Shown in pieces: positions 24,182-31,491 of a stretch of DNA of 64,000 nucleotides. The translations under genes were made by a program, and so were the position numbers. Within the stretch, counting starts at the first letter, position 1, and every line of letters starts with the position of its first letter. The stretch covers positions 62,001-126,000 of the forward strand of contig NZ_JQFA01000002.1 in the NCBI RefSeq assembly GCF_000763385.1, in the 5' to 3' direction. The notes under the pieces were generated by a model. The model ran no database searches. It had not been told where the DNA came from and was given only the letters and a program-made list of their open reading frames with translations. The DNA is from Leptolyngbya sp. KIOST-1. GTDB taxonomy: Bacteria; Cyanobacteriota; Cyanobacteriia; Phormidesmidales; Phormidesmidaceae.

Positions 24182-27169
24182 CTAAAACAAACCCATTTGC
24201 CCTTCTTCAAGCGCCAGCTCTGGCTGCACGTAGAGCACCTTGGCCTGAATCTCGTCCATCGCTAGCCACAGGTCGGCCAGCGCCTTCTCTTCCACCATGC
24301 GTTTGCGTTCGTCGCCGATGTGGGGGATCGCCTTGAGGGCGACTTCCCAGGCGCGCATGAAGAGGTCGTTGCTGAGTAGGCCGGTGGTTTTGAGGAAGCG
24401 GCGGACGGGGTCGATGCTTTGCTCTTCGAGGTAGAGGGCGATGATGGCGTGGAGGCCATCGACTAGGGCAGCGGCGGTAAACTCGTCGGGGTTGGTGGAG
24501 AAGGCGCGTTTTTTGAGGCGCTGCTGGGGGGTGAGCAGTTTGCAGGTGCCGCTGGCGGAGTCGATCAGCTTGTGGGTTTTGGCCAGGTCGCTGACGTTGA
24601 AGCCGCCGACGGCGAGGGCGAGCTGCCGAGCTTCATCGAAGGGGAACTCGCGGGCGCGGAAGGCATCCCAGGCGAGGATGTACCATTGGGTGAGGGGGTC
24701 AAACCCGGCGGTGTCGGCTTCGAGCAGTTTGCGGAAGCGGTAGTTTGCTACGGCTTTACGAGCTTCCCCAAAGGCGACTTCGGGGCGCATTTCGACGCCG
24801 GAGCTGTCGAGTACGGGCCAGGCACGGCTAAAGACGTTGAGGGCGGGGCCAAAGGCGCTGAGGTAGAGGTCGATGCCGCCGATGTCGTTGGCTTCAAATT
24901 CGGGGGCGCGTTGCTCGACGAGGTTGGCGAGTTCGGGGCGCAGGTCATCCCACCAGGCGGAACCGGCGTTGGGGTCGCGCTTGCGGCAGACCAGCAGCAC
25001 GGTGCTGGAGACAGAGTTTTTCTGGGCCTGGTGCAGGTTTTGCGGGTTCTCGGTGCTGACGGCCCAGCTGGCGGTGATTTCAAAGCCTGCGTCGATGAGG
25101 GATTTGGCGAGCACGTCCCAGGCACCGGAGTCTTTGTGGTTGAACTGGACGGTCATGACGCCGTCGTCGCGGAGGACGCGGTAGTATTCGGCAAAGGCGA
25201 GAGCCATTTTGGCTTCGTAGTCGCGGTTGGCGAGTTCTTCGGCAGACTCGCCCATGTTGCGGAAGCGGGAAGGGTTGGCGACGGCTTCGCGGTCTTTGTC
25301 GGTGAGTTCTGAAAGGTAGAGTTCGGGGAAGATATCGCCGAGAACTCGCTTTTGCCAGACGTAGAAGAAGTCGGACAGTTCAGAATATTGAATGGTGGCG
25401 TAGTAGGGCGGGTCGGTAACGATCGCATCCAAAGATTTGTCTGCAATATGGGCGAGGTTATCCGCCGAAGCCATCACAATCGTCGCGCAAGCCTCCGGCT
25501 TGCTTTTCTCCATAGATATCTCCTTTGAGATTTGCAACCGGGACGGTTGCGCGACGAGATCGTTCCCCTCAATCGTCGCGCAAGCCTCCGGCTTGCTTTC
25601 CCCCATAGTTTCTTCTAGTGAGATTTGCAATCGGGACGATTGCGCGACGGGGATGGGGGATGGGGGATTTGGCTGGAAATTCAAAAGGTTGGGACGATCC
25701 GAGCCAATTTGTTTACAGAGAATTTCGTAGTCTGAAATAAAAGCATCAGCGCATGATCGCCAAAGCTCTAAAGCACCATTTATTTCAGGATAATTCCATG
25801 TTAAGTTTAACGAATGCTGGGTAGAAGCTCTCTCAACTGATGACCTCGCCGTATGCCAAATAGAGAGCCTGCAATTCCTGTCAACGCATCTATCAAAAAC
25901 AAAAGCTAGATATGTAGAAATTGCGTTTACCTGATCTAGCTCATACCCTAACCTTATTTTTCCCTTGACATCATTGAGAATTTCAACATAAGTCACTAAA
26001 GTTAATAATTGTCGAGGATTAAAAAACTTATGCCAATGCGTCAAGCCATACTCAGGCAAAGATTGTCTTTCATGAGTTTCGTGAGCATATTCCAGCTCAA
26101 TTTCAGGTAACATTCCTGATAAAACAAGATTAGACCATTCTTTCTCTAAGTAGTCTTGGGCTTTTGAGATGGCACATAAATCAATTTCAGACGGACTTCT
26201 GAATAGAAGACTGCTTTCCCCTTGCTTGTAAGCAACTGCATAAAGTTGATGTCCTAGCTCAGTTGTGGAGCCCTGAGACTTGATTACATCTCCCTCAATG
26301 ACATTTCCACAGTTACAGCATTTCCCAATTCCACGGCTTAGGGTTGCAAAATCCTCTGGAGCAAAATCCCCTTCATCCGTCTGAATCGTTGTGCCCTTTC
26401 CCTTTGGCCCCTTCACTAACTCAAAATCCACTCGTTTTTCCGGCAGATTTGGAATCGGCTTCACCGCACACCACTTATTCAAGTTCTGCTTTTCTGGTCG
26501 TTTATACAGCCACCAGTTTGGACTCAACGGCACCACCGACTCACAACTCGGGCACACCACCGTATGTGCCCACAAATAGTTCTGAACTGTCTCCCCCTCC
26601 TGCGACGGAAAAAACTCCGCTAACCGCTTCTCCGCCTCATCGCCAACCCACTTCACCCACTTATCAATCTCATGCTGCAAATCTGGCCCAAACTTTAGCG
26701 GGTATTCCATCGCCGCCTTCATCGTCACCACCGCCACCGGGTTCAGGTCGCTCGCCAGCACATTCAGCCCATACCGCACCGCCTCAAACGGAATGCTGCC
26801 ACCCCCCGCAAACGCATCCAGCACCGTCGGCGTGCGCGTGCCCCAGGTCTGCTCACACAGGTCATGCACCTGCTTAATCCGCTCCGGGCTCGGCGGCGTC
26901 TTATACAGCTTCGTCGTGCTGTCCGAGTGCCCATCCACCCGCCGGTTTAGCCCCAGCAGATACTCAAACTCCTCCATCGTCACCGTATCCGGCAGCAGCG
27001 AGCCCAACACACTCGCCCGGCTAAACGACAGCGGCTTGCGCGAATACCACCGATGCAGCCCCTTAAACGGGTTGCCCCCATGCTCGTAATACACCTGCCT
27101 ATTCAGCAGCGTCACCGGGAAGATCTTCTCGATGAACACAGCAGGGCGGGTGGGTTTTGGTTCGGTCAT
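24182..27169 (-). CDS. DUF1156 adenine-type DNA methyltransferase of the Hma system
   Basis: 995 aa. ATG 27169 has GGAG 8 nt upstream; another in-frame ATG lies 12 bp earlier. The N-terminal DUF1156 block contains FIEKIFPVTLLN, EHGGNPFKGLHRWYSRKP and LDAFAGGGSIPFEA, the SAM-binding motif. CxxC pairs (VCPSC, CCNCG) suggest a zinc site. The catalytic DPPY motif is at D586 (AIVTDPPYYATIQYSE). Just before it lie two tandem 31-codon insertions from a palindromic DNA repeat. The C-terminal 350 residues are family-specific. It would methylate host DNA as the self-mark. It heads the minus-strand run hydrolase-VapB-VapC-helicase. Confidence 0.87.
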   Translation of the reverse strand: MTEPKPTRPAVFIEKIFPVTLLNRQVYYEHGGNPFKGLHRWYSRKPLSFSRASVLGSLLPDTVTMEEFEYLLGLNRRVDGHSDSTTKLYKTPPSPERIKQVHDLCEQTWGTRTPTVLDAFAGGGSIPFEAVRYGLNVLASDLNPVAVVTMKAAMEYPLKFGPDLQHEIDKWVKWVGDEAEKRLAEFFPSQEGETVQNYLWAHTVVCPSCESVVPLSPNWWLYKRPEKQNLNKWCAVKPIPNLPEKRVDFELVKGPKGKGTTIQTDEGDFAPEDFATLSRGIGKCCNCGNVIEGDVIKSQGSTTELGHQLYAVAYKQGESSLLFRSPSEIDLCAISKAQDYLEKEWSNLVLSGMLPEIELEYAHETHERQSLPEYGLTHWHKFFNPRQLLTLVTYVEILNDVKGKIRLGYELDQVNAISTYLAFVFDRCVDRNCRLSIWHTARSSVERASTQHSLNLTWNYPEINGALELWRSCADAFISDYEILCKQIGSDRPNLLNFQPNPPSPIPVAQSSRLQISLEETMGESKPEACATIEGNDLVAQPSRLQISKEISMEKSKPEACATIVMASADNLAHIADKSLDAIVTDPPYYATIQYSELSDFFYVWQKRVLGDIFPELYLSELTDKDREAVANPSRFRNMGESAEELANRDYEAKMALAFAEYYRVLRDDGVMTVQFNHKDSGAWDVLAKSLIDAGFEITASWAVSTENPQNLHQAQKNSVSSTVLLVCRKRDPNAGSAWWDDLRPELANLVEQRAPEFEANDIGGIDLYLSAFGPALNVFSRAWPVLDSSGVEMRPEVAFGEARKAVANYRFRKLLEADTAGFDPLTQWYILAWDAFRAREFPFDEARQLALAVGGFNVSDLAKTHKLIDSASGTCKLLTPQQRLKKRAFSTNPDEFTAAALVDGLHAIIALYLEEQSIDPVRRFLKTTGLLSNDLFMRAWEVALKAIPHIGDERKRMVEEKALADLWLAMDEIQAKVLYVQPELALEEGQMGLF
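25478..25649 (-). repeat. two in-frame 93-bp-spaced palindromic repeat insertions inside the methyltransferase
   Basis: Units at 25478-25556 and 25571-25649 are nearly identical. Each starts ATCGTCGCGCAA, carries the hairpin GCAAGCC-TCC-GGCTTGC, and ends TTGCGCGACG, inverse to its own start. The 93-bp offset is 31 codons, so the frame is kept. They encode the peptides VAQ(S/P)SRLQIS and SKPEACATI twice, just before the DPPY motif (about residues 506-563). Confidence 0.8.
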
Positions 27170-27316
27170 GCTAGGCTCCATGGCTCATCCCATTGTACGA
27201 AGCGAAAAAAAACTGCCCGGACTTAGCCGGTATTGCTTAACAGCCCTGGCCCCAGCCCGATCGCCCGGCCCCACCCATTGCTACGCTAAGGAGCACTCAC
27301 CACCGCCCTGTGTAGA

Positions 27317-27949
27317 ATGCCCGTTTGGCTTTACCACATTACCCCCATCAGCAACCTGGCCACCATTGTGCAGGCCGGTACCCTGCTGGCCAAAAATAGG
27401 CTGCAAGCCAGCGAGGCTGCTTACACCTCCATTGCCTACGAGCACATTCAAGACAGGCGTTACTCCAAAACCGTGCCCTGTGGCCCTGGCGGCGTGCTGC
27501 ACGACTACGTGCCCTTCTACTTTGCCCCCCGTTCGCCCATGCTGGGGGCAATCCACATCGGCAACGTCACCGGCTACACCAGCGGTCAGCAGTCTATCTT
27601 GCACCTGGTCACCACCGCCGAAGCGATCGCAGAGGCGGGCCTGGGGTTTGTGTTTAGCGATGGTCATGCCGTCATGGGCTACACCAGCTTCTACGACGAC
27701 CTCAACGAAATCGACGCTGCCATCGACTGGGACATCATGCAAACCAAGTATTGGCGAGATACCGAAGAGGATGGCGATCGCAAGCGCCGCCGCCAGGCCG
27801 AGTTCTTGGTACACCAAGCGGTGCCCTGGCCTTTGATTCGCGGCATTGGGGTGATGGATGAGGCGATCGCTGCCGAGGTGAACCAAATTTTGCGACAATT
27901 TGGGCAAACGATGACCGCCCGCCTGCGCCCCCAGTGGTATTACACGTAA
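27317..27949 (+). CDS. darT: DarT DNA ADP-ribosyltransferase toxin (DUF4433)
   Basis: 210 aa. Begins MPVWLYHITPISNLATIVQAG, the NAD-binding start of DarT/DUF4433, with Tyr/His for NAD recognition. An Arg lies in QDRRYSKTV. The catalytic Glu of the ARTT loop is E162 in RRQAEFLVHQAVPW. DarT transfers ADP-ribose from NAD+ to thymidine or guanine in ssDNA and blocks phage DNA synthesis. It is divergent from the methyltransferase gene and followed 84 bp later by its antitoxin, the complete DarTG order. The ATG at 27317 is the first in frame with conserved sequence. Confidence 0.9.
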   Translation: MPVWLYHITPISNLATIVQAGTLLAKNRLQASEAAYTSIAYEHIQDRRYSKTVPCGPGGVLHDYVPFYFAPRSPMLGAIHIGNVTGYTSGQQSILHLVTTAEAIAEAGLGFVFSDGHAVMGYTSFYDDLNEIDAAIDWDIMQTKYWRDTEEDGDRKRRRQAEFLVHQAVPWPLIRGIGVMDEAIAAEVNQILRQFGQTMTARLRPQWYYT

Positions 27950-28033
27950 AATGCAGGCGGCTCGACCACCCCTGGCAGATCTTGAACCCAGCCCCTCCAT
28001 TCAGTACAATTGAACTAACAACATGACGGCACA

Positions 28034-29077
28034 ATGCTTAAGCTAAAGCGTGGCAACCTCCTAGACGAAAAAACAGAAGCCCTGGTGAACACCGTCAACT
28101 GTGTAGGTGTCATGGGCAAAGGAGTTGCGCTGCAATTTAAGCGGGCGTTTCCAGACAACTTTAAGCAGTATCAAAAAGCGTGCAAAAACAATGAGGTCGA
28201 GCCAGGCCGCATGTTTACCGTCGCCACCGACTCGCTGCTAAATCCCCGGTATATCATCAACTTCCCCACCAAACGCCACTGGCGACAACCCTCCCAGCTT
28301 GACGATATCAAGACCGGGCTAACCGCTTTAGTAGCAGAAGTTCAACAATTGGGGATTCGATCAATTGCCATCCCCCCCCTGGGCTGCGGCAACGGGGGCT
28401 TAGACTGGGCCGAGGTCAAACCGCTGATTTTAGAAGCCTTCAAACCGCTGCCCCATGTTGAGGTGATTGTGTTTGAACCGGCTGGGGCACCGCCGGTTGA
28501 AGCGATGGCGATCGCCACCTCAAAGCCCCCAATGACAGCCTTTAGAGCCTCCCTAATTCGGATTCTAGAACTCTACGGGCTACCGGGGTATAGCGCCAGC
28601 CGCATCGAAATTCAAAAGCTGGCGTATTTTCTTAAGGTAGCTGGAGAGCCTACGCTGCAAAAACTGGCTTACCAACGCTTTCACTATGGCCCCTATGCCC
28701 ATGACCTGGGCCACGCCCTACAAGGCATGGAGGGCCACTACATTCGTGGCTACGGTGATGGCAACGATCGTGCCCAGATTCAGGTTTTGCCCGAAGGGCA
28801 CGAGGCGGCCCAAAGTTTCTTGGCTGAGGGCCAAAATGCTGACCCCTATTTAGAGCGAGTCAGCCAGCTCATCGAAGGGTTTGAAACCCCCTACGGCATG
28901 GAAATGCTGGCAACCCTGCACTGGGTGGCTCAAGAAGATCCTCGGGCTGCTGTCGATTGCGAGGTGGCGATCGAGCGAGTGCAGGAATGGAGCGATCGTA
29001 AAAGAAATCTCTTTAAGCCCCAGCATCTCACAATGGCCTGGAACCACCTAAAAGCCCAAGGCTGGCTGACTGTCTAA
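28034..29077 (+). CDS. darG: DarG antitoxin: macrodomain plus C-terminal inhibitory domain
   Basis: 347 aa. Residues 1-155 are a macrodomain (ADP-ribose glycohydrolase): KRGNLLDEKTEALVNTVNCVGVMGKG, IPPLGCGNGGLDW. Residues about 165-347 form the second domain (RILELYGLPGYSASRIEIQKLAYFLK, RFHYGPYAHDLGHALQ) that binds and blocks DarT. The macrodomain reverses DNA ADP-ribosylation. It sits directly after darT on the same strand. Its TAA stop coincides with the first bases of a small palindromic repeat element (29077-29182). Confidence 0.9.
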   Translation: MLKLKRGNLLDEKTEALVNTVNCVGVMGKGVALQFKRAFPDNFKQYQKACKNNEVEPGRMFTVATDSLLNPRYIINFPTKRHWRQPSQLDDIKTGLTALVAEVQQLGIRSIAIPPLGCGNGGLDWAEVKPLILEAFKPLPHVEVIVFEPAGAPPVEAMAIATSKPPMTAFRASLIRILELYGLPGYSASRIEIQKLAYFLKVAGEPTLQKLAYQRFHYGPYAHDLGHALQGMEGHYIRGYGDGNDRAQIQVLPEGHEAAQSFLAEGQNADPYLERVSQLIEGFETPYGMEMLATLHWVAQEDPRAAVDCEVAIERVQEWSDRKRNLFKPQHLTMAWNHLKAQGWLTV

Positions 29078-29182
29078 TACCAAATCCTATCTGTATACCC
29101 CCGGTATGTAGGGGCATTGCAGTGCAATGCTCCCTACGAGGTATCGGTTTCGAATCGGGGTTGTGTGACTCGGATTTGGTAT
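29077..29182. repeat. palindromic MITE-like repeat, full copy with terminal repeats
   Basis: Ends ATACCAAATCC (29077-29087) and GGATTTGGTAT (29172-29182) are exact inverted repeats flanked by TA. The centre holds GTAGGGGCATTGCAGTGCAATGC, a palindrome shared with copies at 45.4, 48.4 and 57.3 kb. It lies immediately after darG. Confidence 0.65.
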
Positions 29183-29190
29183 AATGCCTT

Positions 29191-29691
29191 TTAAGGCCAG
29201 CTCAGAGGTCGAATGTTATTGAAATTAATAGCATCTATATTTTTGCTTTGGAGATGTGCCGTCAACCGTAGATCATCGGTCAGCACTAGATAGCGATCGC
29301 GAGCTGCGCTGGCAATGCCGCAATCCGTCAAACCAAATCTCTGAAATTCAGGAAATGTAGCCAATGTGGCGCTAGCTTGGTGATCTTCCTGCATGTTTGT
29401 GATAGCTTGGCCAAACAAAGATATGCAGCGCGATCGTTCCGGCTCTCCTAGCTGATTCACAAAACTATTGACCTCAGTCAAAATATTGGGTGTAGTCACG
29501 ATGGTCTGAAAAGAAGCCATAATTTGCGACAGCAAATCAAAATCTTCTGGGATAAATTGTTGAGTGCGTTTGAATCGAGTAATTCGTTCTCGGTTCACAA
29601 GCCCCACAACGTACAGCAGCAGAATGTTACTGTCTATGAGTAGCCCCAATGAACGATACCGACTCAGTAGAGCTTTTATCTCCTCAATCAT
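29191..29691 (-). CDS. PIN-like domain protein
   Basis: 166 aa. Acidic positions match a PIN fold: LGLLIDSNILLLYVVGL (Asp), TTPNILTEVNSF (Glu), GLTDCGIASAA (Asp) and LVLTDDLRLTAHL (Asp). The insert between the first motif and the Glu is longer than in VapC, so it belongs to a different PIN branch. Its start overlaps the stop of the preceding small gene by 4 bp. The two-gene layout looks like a toxin-antitoxin pair, but no antitoxin family is recognisable. Embedded between the DUF499 ATPase block and DarTG. Confidence 0.7.
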   Translation of the reverse strand: MIEEIKALLSRYRSLGLLIDSNILLLYVVGLVNRERITRFKRTQQFIPEDFDLLSQIMASFQTIVTTPNILTEVNSFVNQLGEPERSRCISLFGQAITNMQEDHQASATLATFPEFQRFGLTDCGIASAARDRYLVLTDDLRLTAHLQSKNIDAINFNNIRPLSWP

Positions 29692-29969
29692 AGCGTCCGA
29701 ATTTTCATGGCTTTGACTTGCCCTGTTGCTGTACTGACCTCAAATACCTTGTATTCTCGCTGAACTTGAGTGGGCACCAGTTGGTTGTCGGCTGGGCGTG
29801 TAAAACTCAGCGTTATATGCCACAGCTGATCGTCCTCAGATATCTCAGACTCTTCGAGGCGAATATCATTAACCAGCCCTCCCATAAACCCCTGAAGTCC
29901 TGAGAGGTAGTCTTTTGCTGCCTGAGTTGCCTGTTGAACGTTAATGGATGGGGCTGTGCTTTGAGTCAT
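29688..29969 (-). CDS. small protein paired with the PIN-like gene
   Basis: 93 aa, alpha+beta. A helix (VQQATQAAKDYLSGLQGFM) precedes strands with DDQLWHITLSF, QREYKVFEV and GQVKAMKIRTL. This pattern is frequent in small cyanobacterial proteins next to PIN-domain genes (recalled, not verified). Translationally coupled to the PIN-like gene by an ATGA overlap. It could be the antitoxin or a structural partner. Confidence 0.55.
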   Translation of the reverse strand: MTQSTAPSINVQQATQAAKDYLSGLQGFMGGLVNDIRLEESEISEDDQLWHITLSFTRPADNQLVPTQVQREYKVFEVSTATGQVKAMKIRTL

Positions 29970-29995
29970 GGTTTTATCCTATCTTTTCTTTTAAG

Positions 29996-30382
29996 TTAGC
30001 TGTTAGTCGATATATTTAAGGGCTCAATGATGAACCACTCATGGTAGAGAATGGCCAGGTAGAAGTCTTGGTTGGGGATGCGATCGCACACCGCCATATA
30101 CCCACTCATAAACCAGTCGTCGCCGTAGGTGGTGTCTTTCAAAAATAGGGTTAGGGAATTGCCATCCTCGCTCCAGATGGTACGAAGAATGGTGATGTTG
30201 TCGTGGTGCGATCGCTCAACCGGCAGCAAGACCGCCCGTCCCTCAATCATCATAAATTCTGGGTCATACCACTCCAACACAGAGGCCCAGTTTTCCGGCC
30301 CCTCGTGCTTCTCAATAATGCGATCCCATCGAATCGTTTTTATTGCCGCCAAAGCATTGGCATCAAGGTCTGAAAGTTTCAT
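29996..30382 (-). CDS. hypothetical acidic protein
   Basis: 128 aa, soluble, rich in Trp, Tyr and acidic residues (NWASVLEWYDPEFMMIEG, LKDTTYGDDWFMSGYMAVCDR, FYLAILYHEWFIIEPL). No motif of a known enzyme. Its strand-rich, Trp-rich sequence resembles immunity-type proteins found with DUF6883/DUF4926 neighbours (impression only). Same strand as, and 33 bp from, the flanking DUF4926 gene, so probably the same transcript. Confidence 0.55.
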   Translation of the reverse strand: MKLSDLDANALAAIKTIRWDRIIEKHEGPENWASVLEWYDPEFMMIEGRAVLLPVERSHHDNITILRTIWSEDGNSLTLFLKDTTYGDDWFMSGYMAVCDRIPNQDFYLAILYHEWFIIEPLNISTNS

Positions 30383-30415
30383 AACTGAAGCTATCTTTGA
30401 CGGGCGAAAGCATCA

Positions 30416-30667
30416 TTAGCTAGCGGCAGCTAGCTCCACAGGCTCGTAATATAGCGGCAATAGTTGCTCTGCTCTAATAGCCAATATGGCATAGGCCTGA
30501 CCATCCGAACGAGAAAACTCAATTTCAAAGGCCTCGCCATCTCCCAACTCCTCAACCACCGTACCGACTTGTCCTCGCCGCAGTAAAATTTGCCCCCCAA
30601 AAGGAAAACGCTGAGCCGGAATATCTTCCATCAGGGCAACCATGTCATGGAGATGGATGGGCTTCAT
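30416..30667 (-). CDS. DUF4926 domain-containing protein
   Basis: 83 aa. Matches the DUF4926 pattern: LHDMVALMEDIP, LRRGQVGTVVEELGDGEAFEIEFS and a closing strand before EQLLPLYY. It is a small beta-barrel-like fold with no catalytic residues. It lies 13 bp after the DUF6883 gene; the two families are commonly neighbours in cyanobacteria and are suspected to form a toxin/immunity-like pair (family context, unproven). Confidence 0.75.
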   Translation of the reverse strand: MKPIHLHDMVALMEDIPAQRFPFGGQILLRRGQVGTVVEELGDGEAFEIEFSRSDGQAYAILAIRAEQLLPLYYEPVELAAAS

Positions 30668-30680
30668 AATGTCTCCTCGC

Positions 30681-31019
30681 TTAAATCGGATAAACGCTGG
30701 TCAGTCGCGGATAAGCTTTGCCGGGTTGAATAATCCAAGCACTCCGCACCATAGAGGTTCCCACCGCTGTCGTCATCGAGAAATCAATCACGTAGCGTTC
30801 TCCATACAGGTCAGCGGTCGTGAGCAATGCGGGTTCTGCCGCCGCTGCCACAATGAGCGCTTCAACCAGAAGGGCCTTATTATCTAGGGTAATTCCTAAT
30901 TTTGACTGAAACAATCTGGCCGTGTGTTTCCCGCTAGAGTGATTGAAGTTCAAGGCGTAGGTCTCCAGCTTCTCCACGATTTGCGCCGGATTAGCGGCAT
31001 TCCCGTAGGGTAACTTCAA
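30681..31019 (-). CDS. DUF6883-like protein
   Basis: 112 aa. The start LPYGNAANPAQIVEKLETYALNFNHSSGKHTARLF fits DUF6883, whose hallmark is a Leu-Pro-x-x-x-x-Ala strand followed by a His-x-x-Gly-(K/R)-x-Lys/Thr-Ala-(K/R) stretch. The C-terminal strands (DLYGERYVIDFSM, SAWIIQPGKAYPRLTSVY) follow the same family. Similar domains occur at the C-terminus of polymorphic toxins. Next to DUF4926; the two probably act together. Confidence 0.7.
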   Translation of the reverse strand: MKLPYGNAANPAQIVEKLETYALNFNHSSGKHTARLFQSKLGITLDNKALLVEALIVAAAAEPALLTTADLYGERYVIDFSMTTAVGTSMVRSAWIIQPGKAYPRLTSVYPI

Positions 31020-31022
31020 AGC

Positions 31023-31451
31023 CTAATCCCCTAGCAAGACCCGCATCGCCTTTAGGGCTGGGCGCTTCTTGCCATTGCTGACCTTGCCAAACCAGTAGTG
31101 CGCCTCCTCGTTACTCATCGCCGCAATGCCCTCCGTCACATTGGCAATTCGCTCCGGCTTCGACAACGGCTGCAACGCCTGAAACAGCAGCGCCAGATTC
31201 ACCCCCGACGCCTCACTCAGCACATAGGGAGCCTGCCGCTTGTAGCTCAGGGTCTTGGGGTCATAGTTATTCGCCTTCAGCGCTTGGTAAATGGCCTGCC
31301 GGGCCTGCACCAGCGGCTTACCCTTCAGCCTCCCTACTCGCTTGGCAGCCGGGCGCTTCTTCTCCCCTGCCTTTTTGTAGGCGCACTGGTACAGCTCCAG
31401 AGCAAAATCATTGTTGCTCAGGGGGACAACTCGAAGCTGAAACTCTTGCAT
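31023..31451 (-). CDS. conserved small protein next to the DUF499 ATPase
   Basis: 142 aa. It has a beta-rich start (FQLRVVPLSNNDFALELYQC), a basic loop (KKAGEKKRPAAKRVGRLKG) and a helical C-terminus with EEAHYWFGKVSNGKKRPALKAMRVLL. It occupies the place where DUF3780-type accessory proteins lie in other DUF499/DUF1156 loci, so it is probably an obligate small partner of the ATPase (inference from position). The basic surface suggests nucleic acid contact. No confident family. Confidence 0.55.
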   Translation of the reverse strand: MQEFQLRVVPLSNNDFALELYQCAYKKAGEKKRPAAKRVGRLKGKPLVQARQAIYQALKANNYDPKTLSYKRQAPYVLSEASGVNLALLFQALQPLSKPERIANVTEGIAAMSNEEAHYWFGKVSNGKKRPALKAMRVLLGD

Positions 31452-31491
31452 GGTGTCGTGAACCCCACAAACCGGGAAGAAGACGTCAGGT

